Position numbers and translations under genes: made by a program. From positions 114,615-178,614 of the forward strand of contig JAQQAL010000024.1 in assembly GCA_028532855.1 (NCBI GenBank): 64,000 bases of DNA. Reading direction: 5' to 3'. Each line of letters starts with the position of its first letter. The first letter of the stretch is position 1. Source of the stretch: Candidatus Thalassospirochaeta sargassi. GTDB taxonomy: Bacteria > Spirochaetota > Spirochaetia > UBA9216. Shown piece by piece: positions 49,870 to 59,204 of this stretch. Under the pieces are notes generated by a model. It made no database searches, was not told the origin of the DNA, and saw only the letters and a program-made list of their open reading frames with translations.

Positions 49870-50421
49870 TTACTTGAACGGAATTTGCCCGGTTATCGGT
49901 TTGAATTCATAGAAAGAAATAAAATCATCTAAATAATCGGGCGAAATCCTTGCTTCTATTCCGCCGGCAGAAACCCAGATCCATTCAGCGGGAGTGCAGG
50001 TTTTTATCTCATCATTCGGGGAGAGATACCATCCGCGTTTCAGTTCGTTTCGTGTCAGCGCATCTTCTACTGACGCCGGCGCGATACTGCTTCCGGTTTC
50101 AATATAACCTGAAGCATCCCAGAGTTGGATCATTGGTTGATATGTAAAAACAAAGCCGTCAATGATGATAATATCGAAAACCGGCGGGACTTCAGTGTAA
50201 CGGAAAAAAAGCCTGCTTATTGATCCTTCGCTTCGACTGCCCGGATTTGTGATTTCCGTCTCATGACTCCAGCCGTAGGGTAGAACCTTTTCGCTTTCAG
50301 TTGACGCTTGCTCTGCCTGAGCTTGAGTAGATGCCTCTTCTGGTTTTCCAAGCGAATTACAGCCGGAAATAATTGAAGTCAAAAAAACAAAAGTAAGTAT
50401 GTATACCGCCTTATCTCTCAT
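49870..50421 (-). CDS. Small lipoprotein of unknown function
   Basis: 183 residues: signal sequence with lipobox SIISGC (Cys at residue 21), a Gln/Glu/Ala/Ser linker (~28-45), then a compact globular domain (YGWSHETEITNPGSRSEGSI and PMIQLWDASGYIETGSS). I know no family. TATGCT ends six bases before the ATG, and folP diverges from it. Confidence 0.8.
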   Translation of the reverse strand: MRDKAVYILTFVFLTSIISGCNSLGKPEEASTQAQAEQASTESEKVLPYGWSHETEITNPGSRSEGSISRLFFRYTEVPPVFDIIIIDGFVFTYQPMIQLWDASGYIETGSSIAPASVEDALTRNELKRGWYLSPNDEIKTCTPAEWIWVSAGGIEARISPDYLDDFISFYEFKPITGQIPFK

Positions 50422-50427
50422 ACCTAA

Positions 50428-50456
50428 AGCATATCAAATAGATTGTTGTTTGTCTT
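50428..50456 (-). promoter_or_regulatory. Leaderless promoter of the small lipoprotein gene
   Basis: Minus strand: AAGACA (50456-50451), 17 bases, TATGCT (50433-50428), then six bases to the ATG at 50421. It overlaps the folP promoter on the other strand. Confidence 0.65.
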
Positions 50457-50474
50457 GATTTATTAATCTATAAT
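50446..50474 (+). promoter_or_regulatory. Leaderless promoter of folP
   Basis: TTGTTT (50446-50451), 17 bases, perfect TATAAT (50469-50474), then six bases to ATG 50481. Confidence 0.75.
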
Positions 50475-50480
50475 GATGTG

Positions 50481-51320
50481 ATGCAGATAAAATTAGCAGG
50501 TGAAAGGACGCTTTCAACTACAAGAAATTCATTTGTAATGGGAATCCTTAATGCGACACCGGACTCTTTTTATTCGGAAAGCCGAAAGCCGGATTTGAAC
50601 GCAGGGCTCGACTCAGCCCGTATGATGATTGATGAGGGTGCTGATATAATCGATATCGGTGGAGAATCAACCAGACCCGGCTCCGCTTACGTGGAGGCCG
50701 CTGAAGAGATTAAAAGGGTTGTTCCCCTGATAGAGGGGATAAGGAAATTTTCTGATATTGCAGTTTCAATAGACACCAGGAAGGCTGATGTAGCCGAGGC
50801 CGCAATCAAAGCGGGGGCCGATATCGTAAATGATGTATCAGGACTCAGGGATGATGCACGTTTGGGTTTTGTTGTTTCGCAGCATGATGTGCCTGTTATC
50901 CTGATGCATATGCGGGGAACACCTGAAAATATGCAGCGTAATCCTCATTACACCTATGCCGTGGAAGAAATTATCAACGAGCTTGAAATTTGTATCAGCA
51001 GGGCAAAAAGCCTGCAGATCCCTTCAGAAAAGATAATTATTGATCCGGGTATCGGATTTGGTAAAAGACTGGAAGATAACCTTTCGATACTGAAAAATAT
51101 ACACCGGTTCAGAAACCTGGGATATATGCTCCTGATCGGTCTATCTCGAAAATCATTTATCGGCTCTGTGACGGGTGCAGATGTAGATTCAAGACTTGCC
51201 GGAAGCCTCGCTGCAAATATGTATGCAGCGGCTGGGGGTGCCGAAATCCTGAGGGTTCATGATGTAAAAGAAACCGTTTGGATGCTTGATATGCTGGCTG
51301 CAATAGAAGGAGCCGGATGA
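50481..51320 (+). CDS. folP: Dihydropteroate synthase
   Basis: 279-residue enzyme joining a pterin diphosphate to para-aminobenzoate. Motifs: VMGILNATPDSFYSES, GADIIDIGGESTRPGS, SIDTRKADVAEAA, IVNDVSGLRD, LMHMRGTPENMQ and IIDPGIGFGKRLEDNL, with a final SRKSFIG. ATG 50481 is used in place of GTG 50478 because of the -10 box position. It leads the folP-cdaA-cdaR-acpS run. Confidence 0.95.
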   Translation: MQIKLAGERTLSTTRNSFVMGILNATPDSFYSESRKPDLNAGLDSARMMIDEGADIIDIGGESTRPGSAYVEAAEEIKRVVPLIEGIRKFSDIAVSIDTRKADVAEAAIKAGADIVNDVSGLRDDARLGFVVSQHDVPVILMHMRGTPENMQRNPHYTYAVEEIINELEICISRAKSLQIPSEKIIIDPGIGFGKRLEDNLSILKNIHRFRNLGYMLLIGLSRKSFIGSVTGADVDSRLAGSLAANMYAAAGGAEILRVHDVKETVWMLDMLAAIEGAG

Positions 51321-51321
51321 T

Positions 51322-52122
51322 ATGAGTAAATTGAATGAATTCTGGGTTTTTAATGATGTTATAAGACCCTTTCTTGATATCGCCATTCTTTCTTTTCTGA
51401 TCTATCAGATGTACAAGATCCTGATCCAGACACGAGCTTTGCAGCTTCTTCGCGGTGCTGTAATAATTGTTGCTATTTATGCAGGAGCCTACCTTCTTGA
51501 GCTTGATACCCTTAGATGGATAATGAACGGTCTTGCCACAGTTATAGTAATAGTACTTGCAGTGGTTTTTCAGCCTGAACTTAGAAGTATTTTTACCAGG
51601 ATAGGTCAGCGAGACTGGTTTAAATCGAGCTCGGGGGCGAAGCCGCGGCAGATCGAATCAGTCCTGAATGCTGTTGATGTACTAGCCGGCAGACGCAGGG
51701 GGGCCCTTATTGTTTTCTCGCGAAAAATGGGGCTTAAGAATATTCAGGATACCGGAACACTTCTCGATGCCGAACTGTCTTCAAGTCTGATTCTTACAAT
51801 GTTCAGCTATGATACACCTCTTCATGATGGAGCAGTCATTATTCATGGTGGAAGGATTAACTCCGCAGGTTGTTTTCTTCCGTTATCGGAGCAGACCGAT
51901 ATAAGACGATCGTTTGGAACAAGGCATCGTGCTGCCCTGGGGCTGGCGGAGGAAACAGACGCAGTTATTCTCATCGTTTCAGAAGAAACAGGTGCGATAT
52001 CGCTCGCATATGATGCAAACCTGTTTTATGATCTTTCAATCGAAGAGGCGAGGCGTAAGCTGAAATACCTCCTTAATTCTCGTGAAGATGTGATAGTAGA
52101 GGAGGAAAATAATTTTGCGTAG
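51322..52122 (+). CDS. cdaA: Diadenylate cyclase CdaA
   Basis: 266-residue membrane enzyme that joins two ATP into c-di-AMP. Three N-terminal helices (about residues 12-32, 40-58, 63-85), then the DAC domain with the DGA motif in TPLHDGAVIIHGGRINSAGC (~170) and RHR in GTRHRAALGL (~203). It is followed by cdaR with overlap, the standard pair. It starts right after folP. Confidence 0.95.
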   Translation: MSKLNEFWVFNDVIRPFLDIAILSFLIYQMYKILIQTRALQLLRGAVIIVAIYAGAYLLELDTLRWIMNGLATVIVIVLAVVFQPELRSIFTRIGQRDWFKSSSGAKPRQIESVLNAVDVLAGRRRGALIVFSRKMGLKNIQDTGTLLDAELSSSLILTMFSYDTPLHDGAVIIHGGRINSAGCFLPLSEQTDIRRSFGTRHRAALGLAEETDAVILIVSEETGAISLAYDANLFYDLSIEEARRKLKYLLNSREDVIVEEENNFA

Positions 52123-53062
52123 CAGATGGACAGGCATAATTGAACGAAATTGGCCCGCAAAAATAATTTCTGTAGTGGCTGCAATAATTCTTTTTTTGTT
52201 TTACAGGGCTACAAGCCTTGAAGAACGGTTTTTTTCGGTTCCTCTAAATATTATTATTAATGAGAGTTATGCTCTTACCTCGACTGTTCCAAGCAGCGTT
52301 AAGGTAACCCTAAGGGGAGCAGAAGAAAATATTTTCCTCATTCTCGAAGATGATATTGAGGTTTACGCCGATTTCTCGGACCACGCTTCAGAGGGACAGT
52401 TCCGGGCTCCTGTAAAGTTTACCAAAACCGGTTCGGCCAGAAGTATCGAAGAACTTGAAATACGAATCGAACCTCCTGAAATCATACTGGAGCTGGAACG
52501 TAAACTTTCGAAGCCGGTTATTATTGAACCCCTGCTGACAGGATATCCTAAAAACGGATATGAACTTGATCAGTATATTCTCAGTACGGAGGTTGCAATT
52601 GTAGAGGGTCCTGCCAGCCATGTTGAGCAGCTGGAATTTATCCAGACAGAAGAGATAAGCCTTGATGGACGGGATGAGGATTTTTATGTGAGAACAAAAC
52701 TTGATGTCAAGGATCCGTATCTGTCATTTTCTTCCGGCGACTCAGTAGGTTTTCAGGGGGTTGTTACCGAGACAGTTATTTTAAAAACTTTTGAAGATAT
52801 TGGATTAATCTATATTGATCTTCCGCCTGAGTTGAACGTTACCGGCGAGGATATAACAGGAACCATCAAGGTTCAGGGTAAGCTACTGCTGCTTGAAGAA
52901 ACAGCAAGTTCCGACTTCGCCCTGATTGCCGATTGCTCCGGGATCGAGAGGGCAGGTGAGTTTGTTGTCGAGGTTTCCCCGATAGTGCCGGCGGGAATTG
53001 CGGTTCTTCGCTATTCTCCTGATACTCTCAGGCTAAACGTTCAGAGGATTGAAGACGAATGA
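52115..53062 (+). CDS. cdaR: YbbR-domain regulator CdaR
   Basis: 315 residues: one N-terminal transmembrane helix (about 15-30), then four YbbR-like repeats outside the membrane (first near FSVPLNIIINESYALTSTVP, last near FALIADCSGIERAGEFVVEV). CdaR controls the neighbouring CdaA in other bacteria. TTG start inside the cdaA end. It overlaps acpS by four bases. glmM, the usual third gene, is absent here. Confidence 0.9.
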   Translation: MRSRWTGIIERNWPAKIISVVAAIILFLFYRATSLEERFFSVPLNIIINESYALTSTVPSSVKVTLRGAEENIFLILEDDIEVYADFSDHASEGQFRAPVKFTKTGSARSIEELEIRIEPPEIILELERKLSKPVIIEPLLTGYPKNGYELDQYILSTEVAIVEGPASHVEQLEFIQTEEISLDGRDEDFYVRTKLDVKDPYLSFSSGDSVGFQGVVTETVILKTFEDIGLIYIDLPPELNVTGEDITGTIKVQGKLLLLEETASSDFALIADCSGIERAGEFVVEVSPIVPAGIAVLRYSPDTLRLNVQRIEDE

Positions 53063-53430
53063 TAGTTGGTATAGGTGTTGATATTGTACATGTGGACAGG
53101 ATGAAGCGATGGCTTGGTGTTCCGGGAATAGTTGAACGGTATTTTCATCCTGATGAAATACATGATGCCAGGGCCAGAAAATCAGCACTGCATCTCTCTC
53201 TTGCTGCGAGATTTGCTGCAAAGGAAGCCCTCGGAAAGGCTTTTGGTTCTGGACTCAAGGGGATTAAGCTTAAGGATATTCAGGTTGTAACGAACCATAA
53301 CGGGAAGCCTGATATTTGTGTGCACAGTACCGCATTAGCCGCATTAAAGGCTTCAGGTGCGGAAACTATTCACTTATCACTTACACATGAACATGAAAAT
53401 GCCGTCGCAATGGTTGTGTTGGAGAAATAA
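53059..53430 (+). CDS. acpS: Holo-[acyl-carrier-protein] synthase
   Basis: 123-residue enzyme that moves phosphopantetheine from CoA to acyl carrier protein. IVGIGVDIVHVDRMKRW with the metal Asp, HLSLAARFAAKEALGKAFG with the catalytic Glu-Ala-Lys region, and the IHLSLTHEHENAVAMVVLE ending are typical. It overlaps the cdaR stop and precedes the DUF2225 gene by one base. Confidence 0.95.
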   Translation: MIVGIGVDIVHVDRMKRWLGVPGIVERYFHPDEIHDARARKSALHLSLAARFAAKEALGKAFGSGLKGIKLKDIQVVTNHNGKPDICVHSTALAALKASGAETIHLSLTHEHENAVAMVVLEK

Positions 53431-53431
53431 T

Positions 53432-54277
53432 ATGTCTGAAGGCGAAAGCAAGATTACATTCTGGTCTAAAAATGAGATTATCTGTCCGATATGCGGTCAC
53501 AGTTTTAAAAGAGAAGAGCTTTTAACCGGCCGGGGCCGGCTGATTGCAGGTGAACTGACCGGGGAACTCCGCAGGCTATATGAGCCCTCACAAAAATACG
53601 GTGATGTCTGTCCGCTGGTTTATCCAATTACAGTATGTCCAGCCTGCCTGTATTCAGCGTTTTCCTATGATTTTGAGACACCTCCGGGGGAGAGTATCGC
53701 CGCGATTGCTGAGGCGGAAGATTCACGTAGAGAAAGCCTTAACAAGATCATGCCTGATCTGGACTTCAGTATTAATCGAAGCCTGAAGGAAGGAGCTGCA
53801 AGCTATTTCCTTGCAATAAGCTGCTACGAATTCATGCCGGCAAGGCATTCTCCGACCATCAAACGAGGTATAGCTGCATTGCGGGCTGCCTGGATATTCA
53901 ATGATCTGCATCGCAAATATCCTAATGAGAATTACGATTATCTGGCTAAGATTTTTTATTATAAAGCTCAGTTTTTTTACAGCCAGGCTGTAGAATATGA
54001 ACAGGACGGATCCGAAAGTCTGGCTGAGGTACCGCATCTTGGACCTGATTTAGACAAGAATTATGCCCACGACGGTGTATTTTATCTCGGTGGTCTGCTT
54101 GAGTTCAAATTCGGCGATAAAAGCGATCCTGAAATGCGCAAGAAGAGGCTTGAGTTTGCTAAACGTGCAGTTGCCAGATTATTCGGAATGGGCAAGGCGT
54201 CAAAAAGCAAACCCTCGGCCCTGCTTGATAACGCGAGGTCGCTCTATGAAGAGATGTCCGCAGAGGCCGGTGATTAA
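53432..54277 (+). CDS. DUF2225 protein
   Basis: 281 residues. N-terminal zinc site ICPICGHSFKREEL (about residues 17-30) and CPLVYPITVCPACLYSAFSYDF, then helical repeats (TPR-like) with YFLAISCYEFMPARHSPTIKRG and DGVFYLGGLLEFKFG. The role is unknown, and it is common in spirochaetes and Firmicutes. ATG 53432 has GGAG seven bases upstream. It may share a message with acpS and truA. Confidence 0.88.
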   Translation: MSEGESKITFWSKNEIICPICGHSFKREELLTGRGRLIAGELTGELRRLYEPSQKYGDVCPLVYPITVCPACLYSAFSYDFETPPGESIAAIAEAEDSRRESLNKIMPDLDFSINRSLKEGAASYFLAISCYEFMPARHSPTIKRGIAALRAAWIFNDLHRKYPNENYDYLAKIFYYKAQFFYSQAVEYEQDGSESLAEVPHLGPDLDKNYAHDGVFYLGGLLEFKFGDKSDPEMRKKRLEFAKRAVARLFGMGKASKSKPSALLDNARSLYEEMSAEAGD

Positions 54278-54283
54278 ACACAG

Positions 54284-55039
54284 ATGAAAAGAAATATTAA
54301 GCTCGTTATTTCCTATGACGGTACTGATTTCTGCGGCTGGCAGATCCAGAAAAATGGGCGTTCAGTGCAGGGCGAGATAGAAAATGCATTAAAGCAGCTG
54401 CATTCAGCCGATCTACGGCTTACAGGCTCGGGGCGAACGGACTCAGGAGTTCATGCAAACGGGCAGGTTGCGAATTTTTATACTGACTCGTCAATCCCGA
54501 CCGGGAAATTTGTGCCGGCGTTGAATTCAATTCTGCCTCAGGATGTAAGAATACTGGAAAGTTCACAGGCGGCAGAAGATTTTCACTCGCGCTTTGATGC
54601 AAAAATTCGAATTTATCGTTATTATATAAAGGCGGCCGATGTCTGTCTGCCGAGTCAGAGCAGATACTGCTGGCGGGTGAGAACCAAATCGGATATTCTA
54701 AGGCTGAATAAAATTGCTGCGCCTCTTGTGGGCGTACATGATTTTACAGCATTTGCGGCTGCTGGAGACCCAAGCGAGTCGAAGACACGGCTGCTGTATT
54801 CGGCTGTTTTCACCATGGAGAGGGGATTTATAGTCTTCAAAATTGCAGGTAACGCCTTTCTGTGGAGGATGGTTCGAAGTATAGTCGGTACAATAATTGA
54901 GATTTCAAACAATGGGGGAAGTGCTGCTGATATGCTGAGCATCCTCGATAGCAAGGATAGAAGCAGGGCTGGAGCAACAGCACCGCCACAGGGACTTTTT
55001 CTGGACAGGGTTTTATATGATGAACAGGCAATTATTTGA
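54284..55039 (+). CDS. truA: tRNA pseudouridine synthase A
   Basis: 251-residue enzyme that makes pseudouridine at positions 38-40 of tRNA. The catalytic Asp is in GSGRTDSGVHANGQVANF (about residues 48-65). SYDGTDFCGWQIQKNGRSVQ, LNSILPQDVRIL, FHSRFDAKIRIYRYYI and NAFLWRMVRSIVGT follow. It overlaps the uracil-DNA glycosylase gene by 23 bases. Confidence 0.94.
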   Translation: MKRNIKLVISYDGTDFCGWQIQKNGRSVQGEIENALKQLHSADLRLTGSGRTDSGVHANGQVANFYTDSSIPTGKFVPALNSILPQDVRILESSQAAEDFHSRFDAKIRIYRYYIKAADVCLPSQSRYCWRVRTKSDILRLNKIAAPLVGVHDFTAFAAAGDPSESKTRLLYSAVFTMERGFIVFKIAGNAFLWRMVRSIVGTIIEISNNGGSAADMLSILDSKDRSRAGATAPPQGLFLDRVLYDEQAII

Positions 55040-55721
55040 ATTAATCGAAATAATCAATGATACGGAAGATCTGAACAACGGCGGATGGAGAACTGAACAT
55101 CCGCCGGTTGAAATCAGATTGAAAACCAGGCCGGCAGCCGAAGGGCAGCAGGGCAGCGAAACCCTGGAACAGATCGCAACTGAGATTATGGCCTGCAGAG
55201 CCTGCGGACTCTGTGAGAGCAGAAAAATACCCGTACCGGGAGCTGGTGTTCTAAGACCGGCTGTGATGTTTATAGGCGAGGGGCCGGGGGCTGAAGAGGA
55301 TAAAACCGGTATTCCATTTATTGGAAAGGCAGGGCAGTATCTTGATAAGTGGCTTGCCGCTATAGATCTGAACCGTTCCGAGAACTGCTTTATTGGAAAT
55401 ATTATTAAATGCCGGCCTCCCGGGAACCGTGATCCGCATCCCGATGAGATTACGGCATGCAGACCCTTTCTGATCAGACAGTTGAATATAATAAAACCGG
55501 ATATAATTATTACCCTGGGTCGCTTTGCCTCTCAGGTGATCTGTAATAGCGATGAGGGAATAGGGCGCCTTCGTGGAAAAACTCACAGTTATCATGGAAT
55601 ACCCGTAGTCCCTACCTACCACCCAAGTGCAGTGCTCAGGAATTCCGACCTGCGCGGCTCAGTTTGGAATGATCTTAAAAGAGCAAAAGATCTGCTGAAT
55701 GAAATTGAACGAAACCGCTGA
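55017..55721 (+). CDS. Family 4 uracil-DNA glycosylase
   Basis: 234-residue iron-sulfur glycosylase that removes uracil from DNA. CRACGLCESRKIPVPGAG gives two cluster Cys, GEGPGAEEDKTGIPFIGKAG is the active-site loop, NIIKCRPPGNRDPHPDEITAC gives the other two Cys, and TYHPSAVLRN carries the late His. It has an extra N-terminal ~50 residues. Overlaps priA by 23 bases. Confidence 0.93.
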   Translation: MMNRQLFELIEIINDTEDLNNGGWRTEHPPVEIRLKTRPAAEGQQGSETLEQIATEIMACRACGLCESRKIPVPGAGVLRPAVMFIGEGPGAEEDKTGIPFIGKAGQYLDKWLAAIDLNRSENCFIGNIIKCRPPGNRDPHPDEITACRPFLIRQLNIIKPDIIITLGRFASQVICNSDEGIGRLRGKTHSYHGIPVVPTYHPSAVLRNSDLRGSVWNDLKRAKDLLNEIERNR

Positions 55722-57699
55722 TCCGGCTGCTGCTACACAGCCTGTATATATTGAAGTAATTTTCAATTCTCCGGCCCCCGGCCGTTATACCTACAAGCTT
55801 GCTGAGGGAATGAATCTCTCGGTAGGAATGAGAGTCAGCGCACCGTTCGGAAGAAGGAAGATGACCGGTTACACGGTTTCCGTCGGTGTTGATCCCGGTG
55901 AAACAGACTTTGAAATTAAAGCAATCGAAAGAATAATTGACAAACAGCCTATTTACGGAACCGCAGAGATTGCTCTGGCGCGCTGGCTTGCTGATATGTA
56001 TTACTGTACCGAGGGCGAGGCTCTGGCAACAATGTTGCCCGGTGGGAAGCGTGAAAGCAGAATGCCCGCATTTGAGGAGTTTGAACTGCCGCCGGTACAG
56101 GAGATTACACTATCCGATGAACAGCGCAGGGCTATTGACGGAATAATGGCTGATGATGGCGGGGTACACTACCTGTACGGGATTACAGGCTCCGGGAAAA
56201 CTGAAGTATTCCTTCGGACGGCTGCGGCTGTTATTGAAAGCGGCGGCGGGGTAATTTACCTTGTTCCCGAGATTTCGCTGACCCACCAGCTTACTGACGA
56301 GGTTAGAATGCGCTTCGGTAAGGGGGTTGCCGTCCTGCACTCTGCGCTTACTCCCTCGCAGAAGCTTGTTGAATGGCAGAGGATCAGAAGCGGCGAAGCG
56401 CGGTTTGTTATTGGTGCCCGCTCAGCTGTTTTTGCGCCTGTCCCTGATCTCGGGCTTATCATAATTGATGAAGAACACGAGAGCGCGTATAAATCTGGAA
56501 GCAAACCTCGGTATCATGCCCGCCAGGTTGCAATGCACAGGGCCGGTGAAACAGGCGCCCGAATGATTATGGGCAGTGCCACGCCCTCGCTTGAAGCCTG
56601 GTACCTTGTGAAAAGCGGCAGGATAAAGGGTGAAACTTTAGGTAAACGGCTATCCGGAGGTGCCGTGCCCGATATTGAGCTGATAGACATGAAAAAGTAT
56701 AAGGGCTGCATCTCAAAGCCCCTTGAAACCGCGATACGTGAAACAGCGGCAGAGGGCCGGCAGACAATCCTTTTTCTGAACCGTCGCGGATTCTCATACT
56801 TTTTTCACTGCCGCAGCTGCGGGTATGAATCGCGATGCCGTAACTGTTCAGTCTCACTGACCTACCACAAGCACCGCAACAAACTTATATGCCACTACTG
56901 CGGCTACTCTGAGGAGCCCAAACAGGTTTGTCCCGAATGCGGGTCGCTTGATGTAGGTTACTCCGGGTTCGGTACCGAGCTGATAGAATCCGAACTTAAC
57001 AACCTTTTTCCCGATTTAAGGATTGAAAGGGTCGATACTGATTCGGTAAAACAGAAGGGGAGCCTGCGTGACCGTCTTGACCGATTTAAAGCCGGAGAAA
57101 TAGACCTGTTGCTGGGTACACAGATGGTAGCCAAGGGGCTGAATTTCCCCGGTGTGAAGCTTGTCGGTATAGTTCTTGCGGACACAAGTCTTCATCTGCC
57201 GGATTTCAGGGCACATGAGCGCACATTTAACCTTATTGTGCAGGTAGCCGGACGTGCCGGCAGATTCTTTCCTGATGGCAGGGTAATGATACAAACATAT
57301 AAACCCGACAACGAGGCTGTTAAAATGGCAGCAGGCGGAACTATAGACGCATTCTATGAACGTGAGATAGAAATCCGTCGCGCACTTGAGTTTCCTCCAT
57401 TCGGCAGGCTGTTCAGGCTTGTTTTCCGCGGTAAGAACGCAGAGCGGACCGCCTCAGCGGCAGAAAACTTCGCTGCCAGGTTTGATACAGAAATACTGCC
57501 GAAGGAGTCAGGGACTGAGGTCCTTGGTCCTGCGGAATGTCCGCTTTCAATGATATCGGGCAACTACAGGTTTCAGATTATTATTAGAACGGATAATTTC
57601 AGGCTGGTACATTCGCTTTTTCGGGGTGCGCTCAGTCAATTTACACCCCCGTCCGGGGTTTATCTTGAGGCTGATGTAGATCCTGTAAATCTGCTGTAG
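55699..57699 (+). CDS. priA: Primosomal protein N' (PriA helicase)
   Basis: 666-residue helicase that restarts stalled replication forks. 3'-DNA-binding domain at about 10-110, Walker A GITGSGKTEVFL (~160), DEEH box IIIDEEHESAYKSG (~257), paired zinc knuckles CRSCGYESRCRNCS and CHYCGYSEEPKQVCPECG (~370-415), and VAGRAGRFFPDGRVMIQT. Shorter than E. coli PriA (732). Last of the truA-udg-priA run. Confidence 0.95.
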   Translation: MKLNETADPAAATQPVYIEVIFNSPAPGRYTYKLAEGMNLSVGMRVSAPFGRRKMTGYTVSVGVDPGETDFEIKAIERIIDKQPIYGTAEIALARWLADMYYCTEGEALATMLPGGKRESRMPAFEEFELPPVQEITLSDEQRRAIDGIMADDGGVHYLYGITGSGKTEVFLRTAAAVIESGGGVIYLVPEISLTHQLTDEVRMRFGKGVAVLHSALTPSQKLVEWQRIRSGEARFVIGARSAVFAPVPDLGLIIIDEEHESAYKSGSKPRYHARQVAMHRAGETGARMIMGSATPSLEAWYLVKSGRIKGETLGKRLSGGAVPDIELIDMKKYKGCISKPLETAIRETAAEGRQTILFLNRRGFSYFFHCRSCGYESRCRNCSVSLTYHKHRNKLICHYCGYSEEPKQVCPECGSLDVGYSGFGTELIESELNNLFPDLRIERVDTDSVKQKGSLRDRLDRFKAGEIDLLLGTQMVAKGLNFPGVKLVGIVLADTSLHLPDFRAHERTFNLIVQVAGRAGRFFPDGRVMIQTYKPDNEAVKMAAGGTIDAFYEREIEIRRALEFPPFGRLFRLVFRGKNAERTASAAENFAARFDTEILPKESGTEVLGPAECPLSMISGNYRFQIIIRTDNFRLVHSLFRGALSQFTPPSGVYLEADVDPVNLL

Positions 57700-57730
57700 T
57701 TTTTTGGAATGAATCAATGTTCGGTAATAC

Positions 57731-57759
57731 TTTTCATCCGGCGATATAAATAGTATTAT
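57731..57759 (+). promoter_or_regulatory. Leaderless promoter of def
   Basis: TTTTCA (57731-57736), 17 bases, TATTAT (57754-57759), then six bases to ATG 57766. No ribosome site before this ATG. Confidence 0.75.
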
Positions 57760-57765
57760 ATTAAT

Positions 57766-58263
57766 ATGATAGATGTAGTTACTATAGGTTCAAACGAAGA
57801 AGAAATCTTATATAAGCAGGCTGCTACTGTAGCTGATATTGATGAAAGAATAGTACGACTCACACAGGAAATGATCGATTCTCTGGTTGTTCATAAAGGC
57901 ATCGGTCTTGCAGGTCCTCAGGTAAATGAGCAGCTGAGGCTGTTTGTTACCCATGCTCAGGGCGATATTCCGCGAGTTTTTATAAATCCCGAGATTATTA
58001 TGACGTCAAATGATCTTGTACCTTATGAAGAGGGGTGTCTGAGTGTTCCGGGTATTTATGCTGATGTCATGAGACCGGAAGAAATCCAGATTCAGGCGTG
58101 GAATGAGAAGGGGAAACCTTTTACGCTCGATGCTACTGGAATTCTGGCCAGAGTCATACAGCATGAGTACGATCATCTGCGTGGAAAGCTCTTTATCGAC
58201 AGGCTGAACGAGAAAAAACGCGAAAGACTGCTTAAGCAGTACGCAAGAAAGAACGGACAATAA
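57766..58263 (+). CDS. def: Peptide deformylase
   Basis: 165-residue iron enzyme that removes the formyl group from new proteins. Motif 1 GIGLAGPQVNEQ (the usual second Ala is Gly), motif 2 EEGCLSVPGI with the metal Cys, and motif 3 VIQHEYDHLRGKLF with both metal His and the catalytic Glu. Followed by fmt after three bases, so formyl addition and removal are coupled. The mRNA appears leaderless. Confidence 0.95.
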   Translation: MIDVVTIGSNEEEILYKQAATVADIDERIVRLTQEMIDSLVVHKGIGLAGPQVNEQLRLFVTHAQGDIPRVFINPEIIMTSNDLVPYEEGCLSVPGIYADVMRPEEIQIQAWNEKGKPFTLDATGILARVIQHEYDHLRGKLFIDRLNEKKRERLLKQYARKNGQ

Positions 58264-58266
58264 CTG

Positions 58267-59202
58267 ATGAAGGTGTTTTTTGCAGGTACACCCGGTATAG
58301 CTGTGCCCGCCCTGGAGCGTCTGCATAGGGACCATGAAATTGTAGGTGTTTTAACTAATCCTGACAGAGGCTGCGGCCGGGGACGGGAGATTGCCTGCTG
58401 TCCGATTAAGCTTGAAGCAGATGATCTGGGTATCAAAACATTTCAGCCCGAGGTTCTTGATAAAGCCTTTATAGACGAGGTGAAGGCCCTTGGAGCAGAT
58501 ATCCTGGCTGTTGTCGCATTCGGCAAGATTTTTAAAAAGGATTTCATAGACATCTTTCCGCAGGGCGGTCTGAATGTTCATCCGTCTCTTCTGCCTAAAT
58601 ATCGCGGTGCCAGTCCCATTCAGTCTGCACTTCTAAGCGGTGATGCAGAGAGCGGGGTTAGTATTCAGAGACTCGCTTTGAAGATGGATAGCGGTGCTAT
58701 TCTGAGACAGGAAAGATATACCTATAAAGGTGATGAAACAGGAGAATCTTTAACCTCCTATTTTGCACTTAGGGGTGCTGAATTACTTTCAGAGACTATT
58801 ACAAAAATTGAAAACGGGACATCTGAAGAATGGGAGCAGAACCCTGATGAAGCAACTTACTGTTCATACATAAACAAGTCGGACGGGGAGATTGACTGGA
58901 ATGAATCTGCATCAGCAATTGAAAGACGTTTGAGGGCCTTTACTCCCTGGCCTGGAATATTTACATATTTCGGCGAAAGGAAACTTAATATTATTCATGC
59001 AACAGTATATAATTCAGAAACTGAATCAACCGCTCCGGCAGGAACGGTAATTGGCTCAGATAAAAAAGACGGTATTCTTATACAGACCGGGGATGGAGTT
59101 CTGTCAGCGCAGAAACTGCAGCTTCAGTCGAAGAAGGCGCTTGACTGGAAATCTTTTATGAATGGAGTAAAGGATTTTAAGGGCGCTATACTTGGAGGTT
59201 AA
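58267..59202 (+). CDS. fmt: Methionyl-tRNA formyltransferase
   Basis: 311-residue enzyme that formylates initiator tRNA. VFFAGTPGIAVPALERLH start, FQPEVLDK, VVAFGKIFKKDFIDIFPQGGLNVHPSLLPKYRGASPIQ (about 80-117, with the catalytic Asn/His) and the LKMDSGAILRQE site. C-terminal domain with FTPWPGIFTYF. Part of def-fmt-PASTA. Confidence 0.95.
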   Translation: MKVFFAGTPGIAVPALERLHRDHEIVGVLTNPDRGCGRGREIACCPIKLEADDLGIKTFQPEVLDKAFIDEVKALGADILAVVAFGKIFKKDFIDIFPQGGLNVHPSLLPKYRGASPIQSALLSGDAESGVSIQRLALKMDSGAILRQERYTYKGDETGESLTSYFALRGAELLSETITKIENGTSEEWEQNPDEATYCSYINKSDGEIDWNESASAIERRLRAFTPWPGIFTYFGERKLNIIHATVYNSETESTAPAGTVIGSDKKDGILIQTGDGVLSAQKLQLQSKKALDWKSFMNGVKDFKGAILGG

Positions 59203-59204
59203 TA

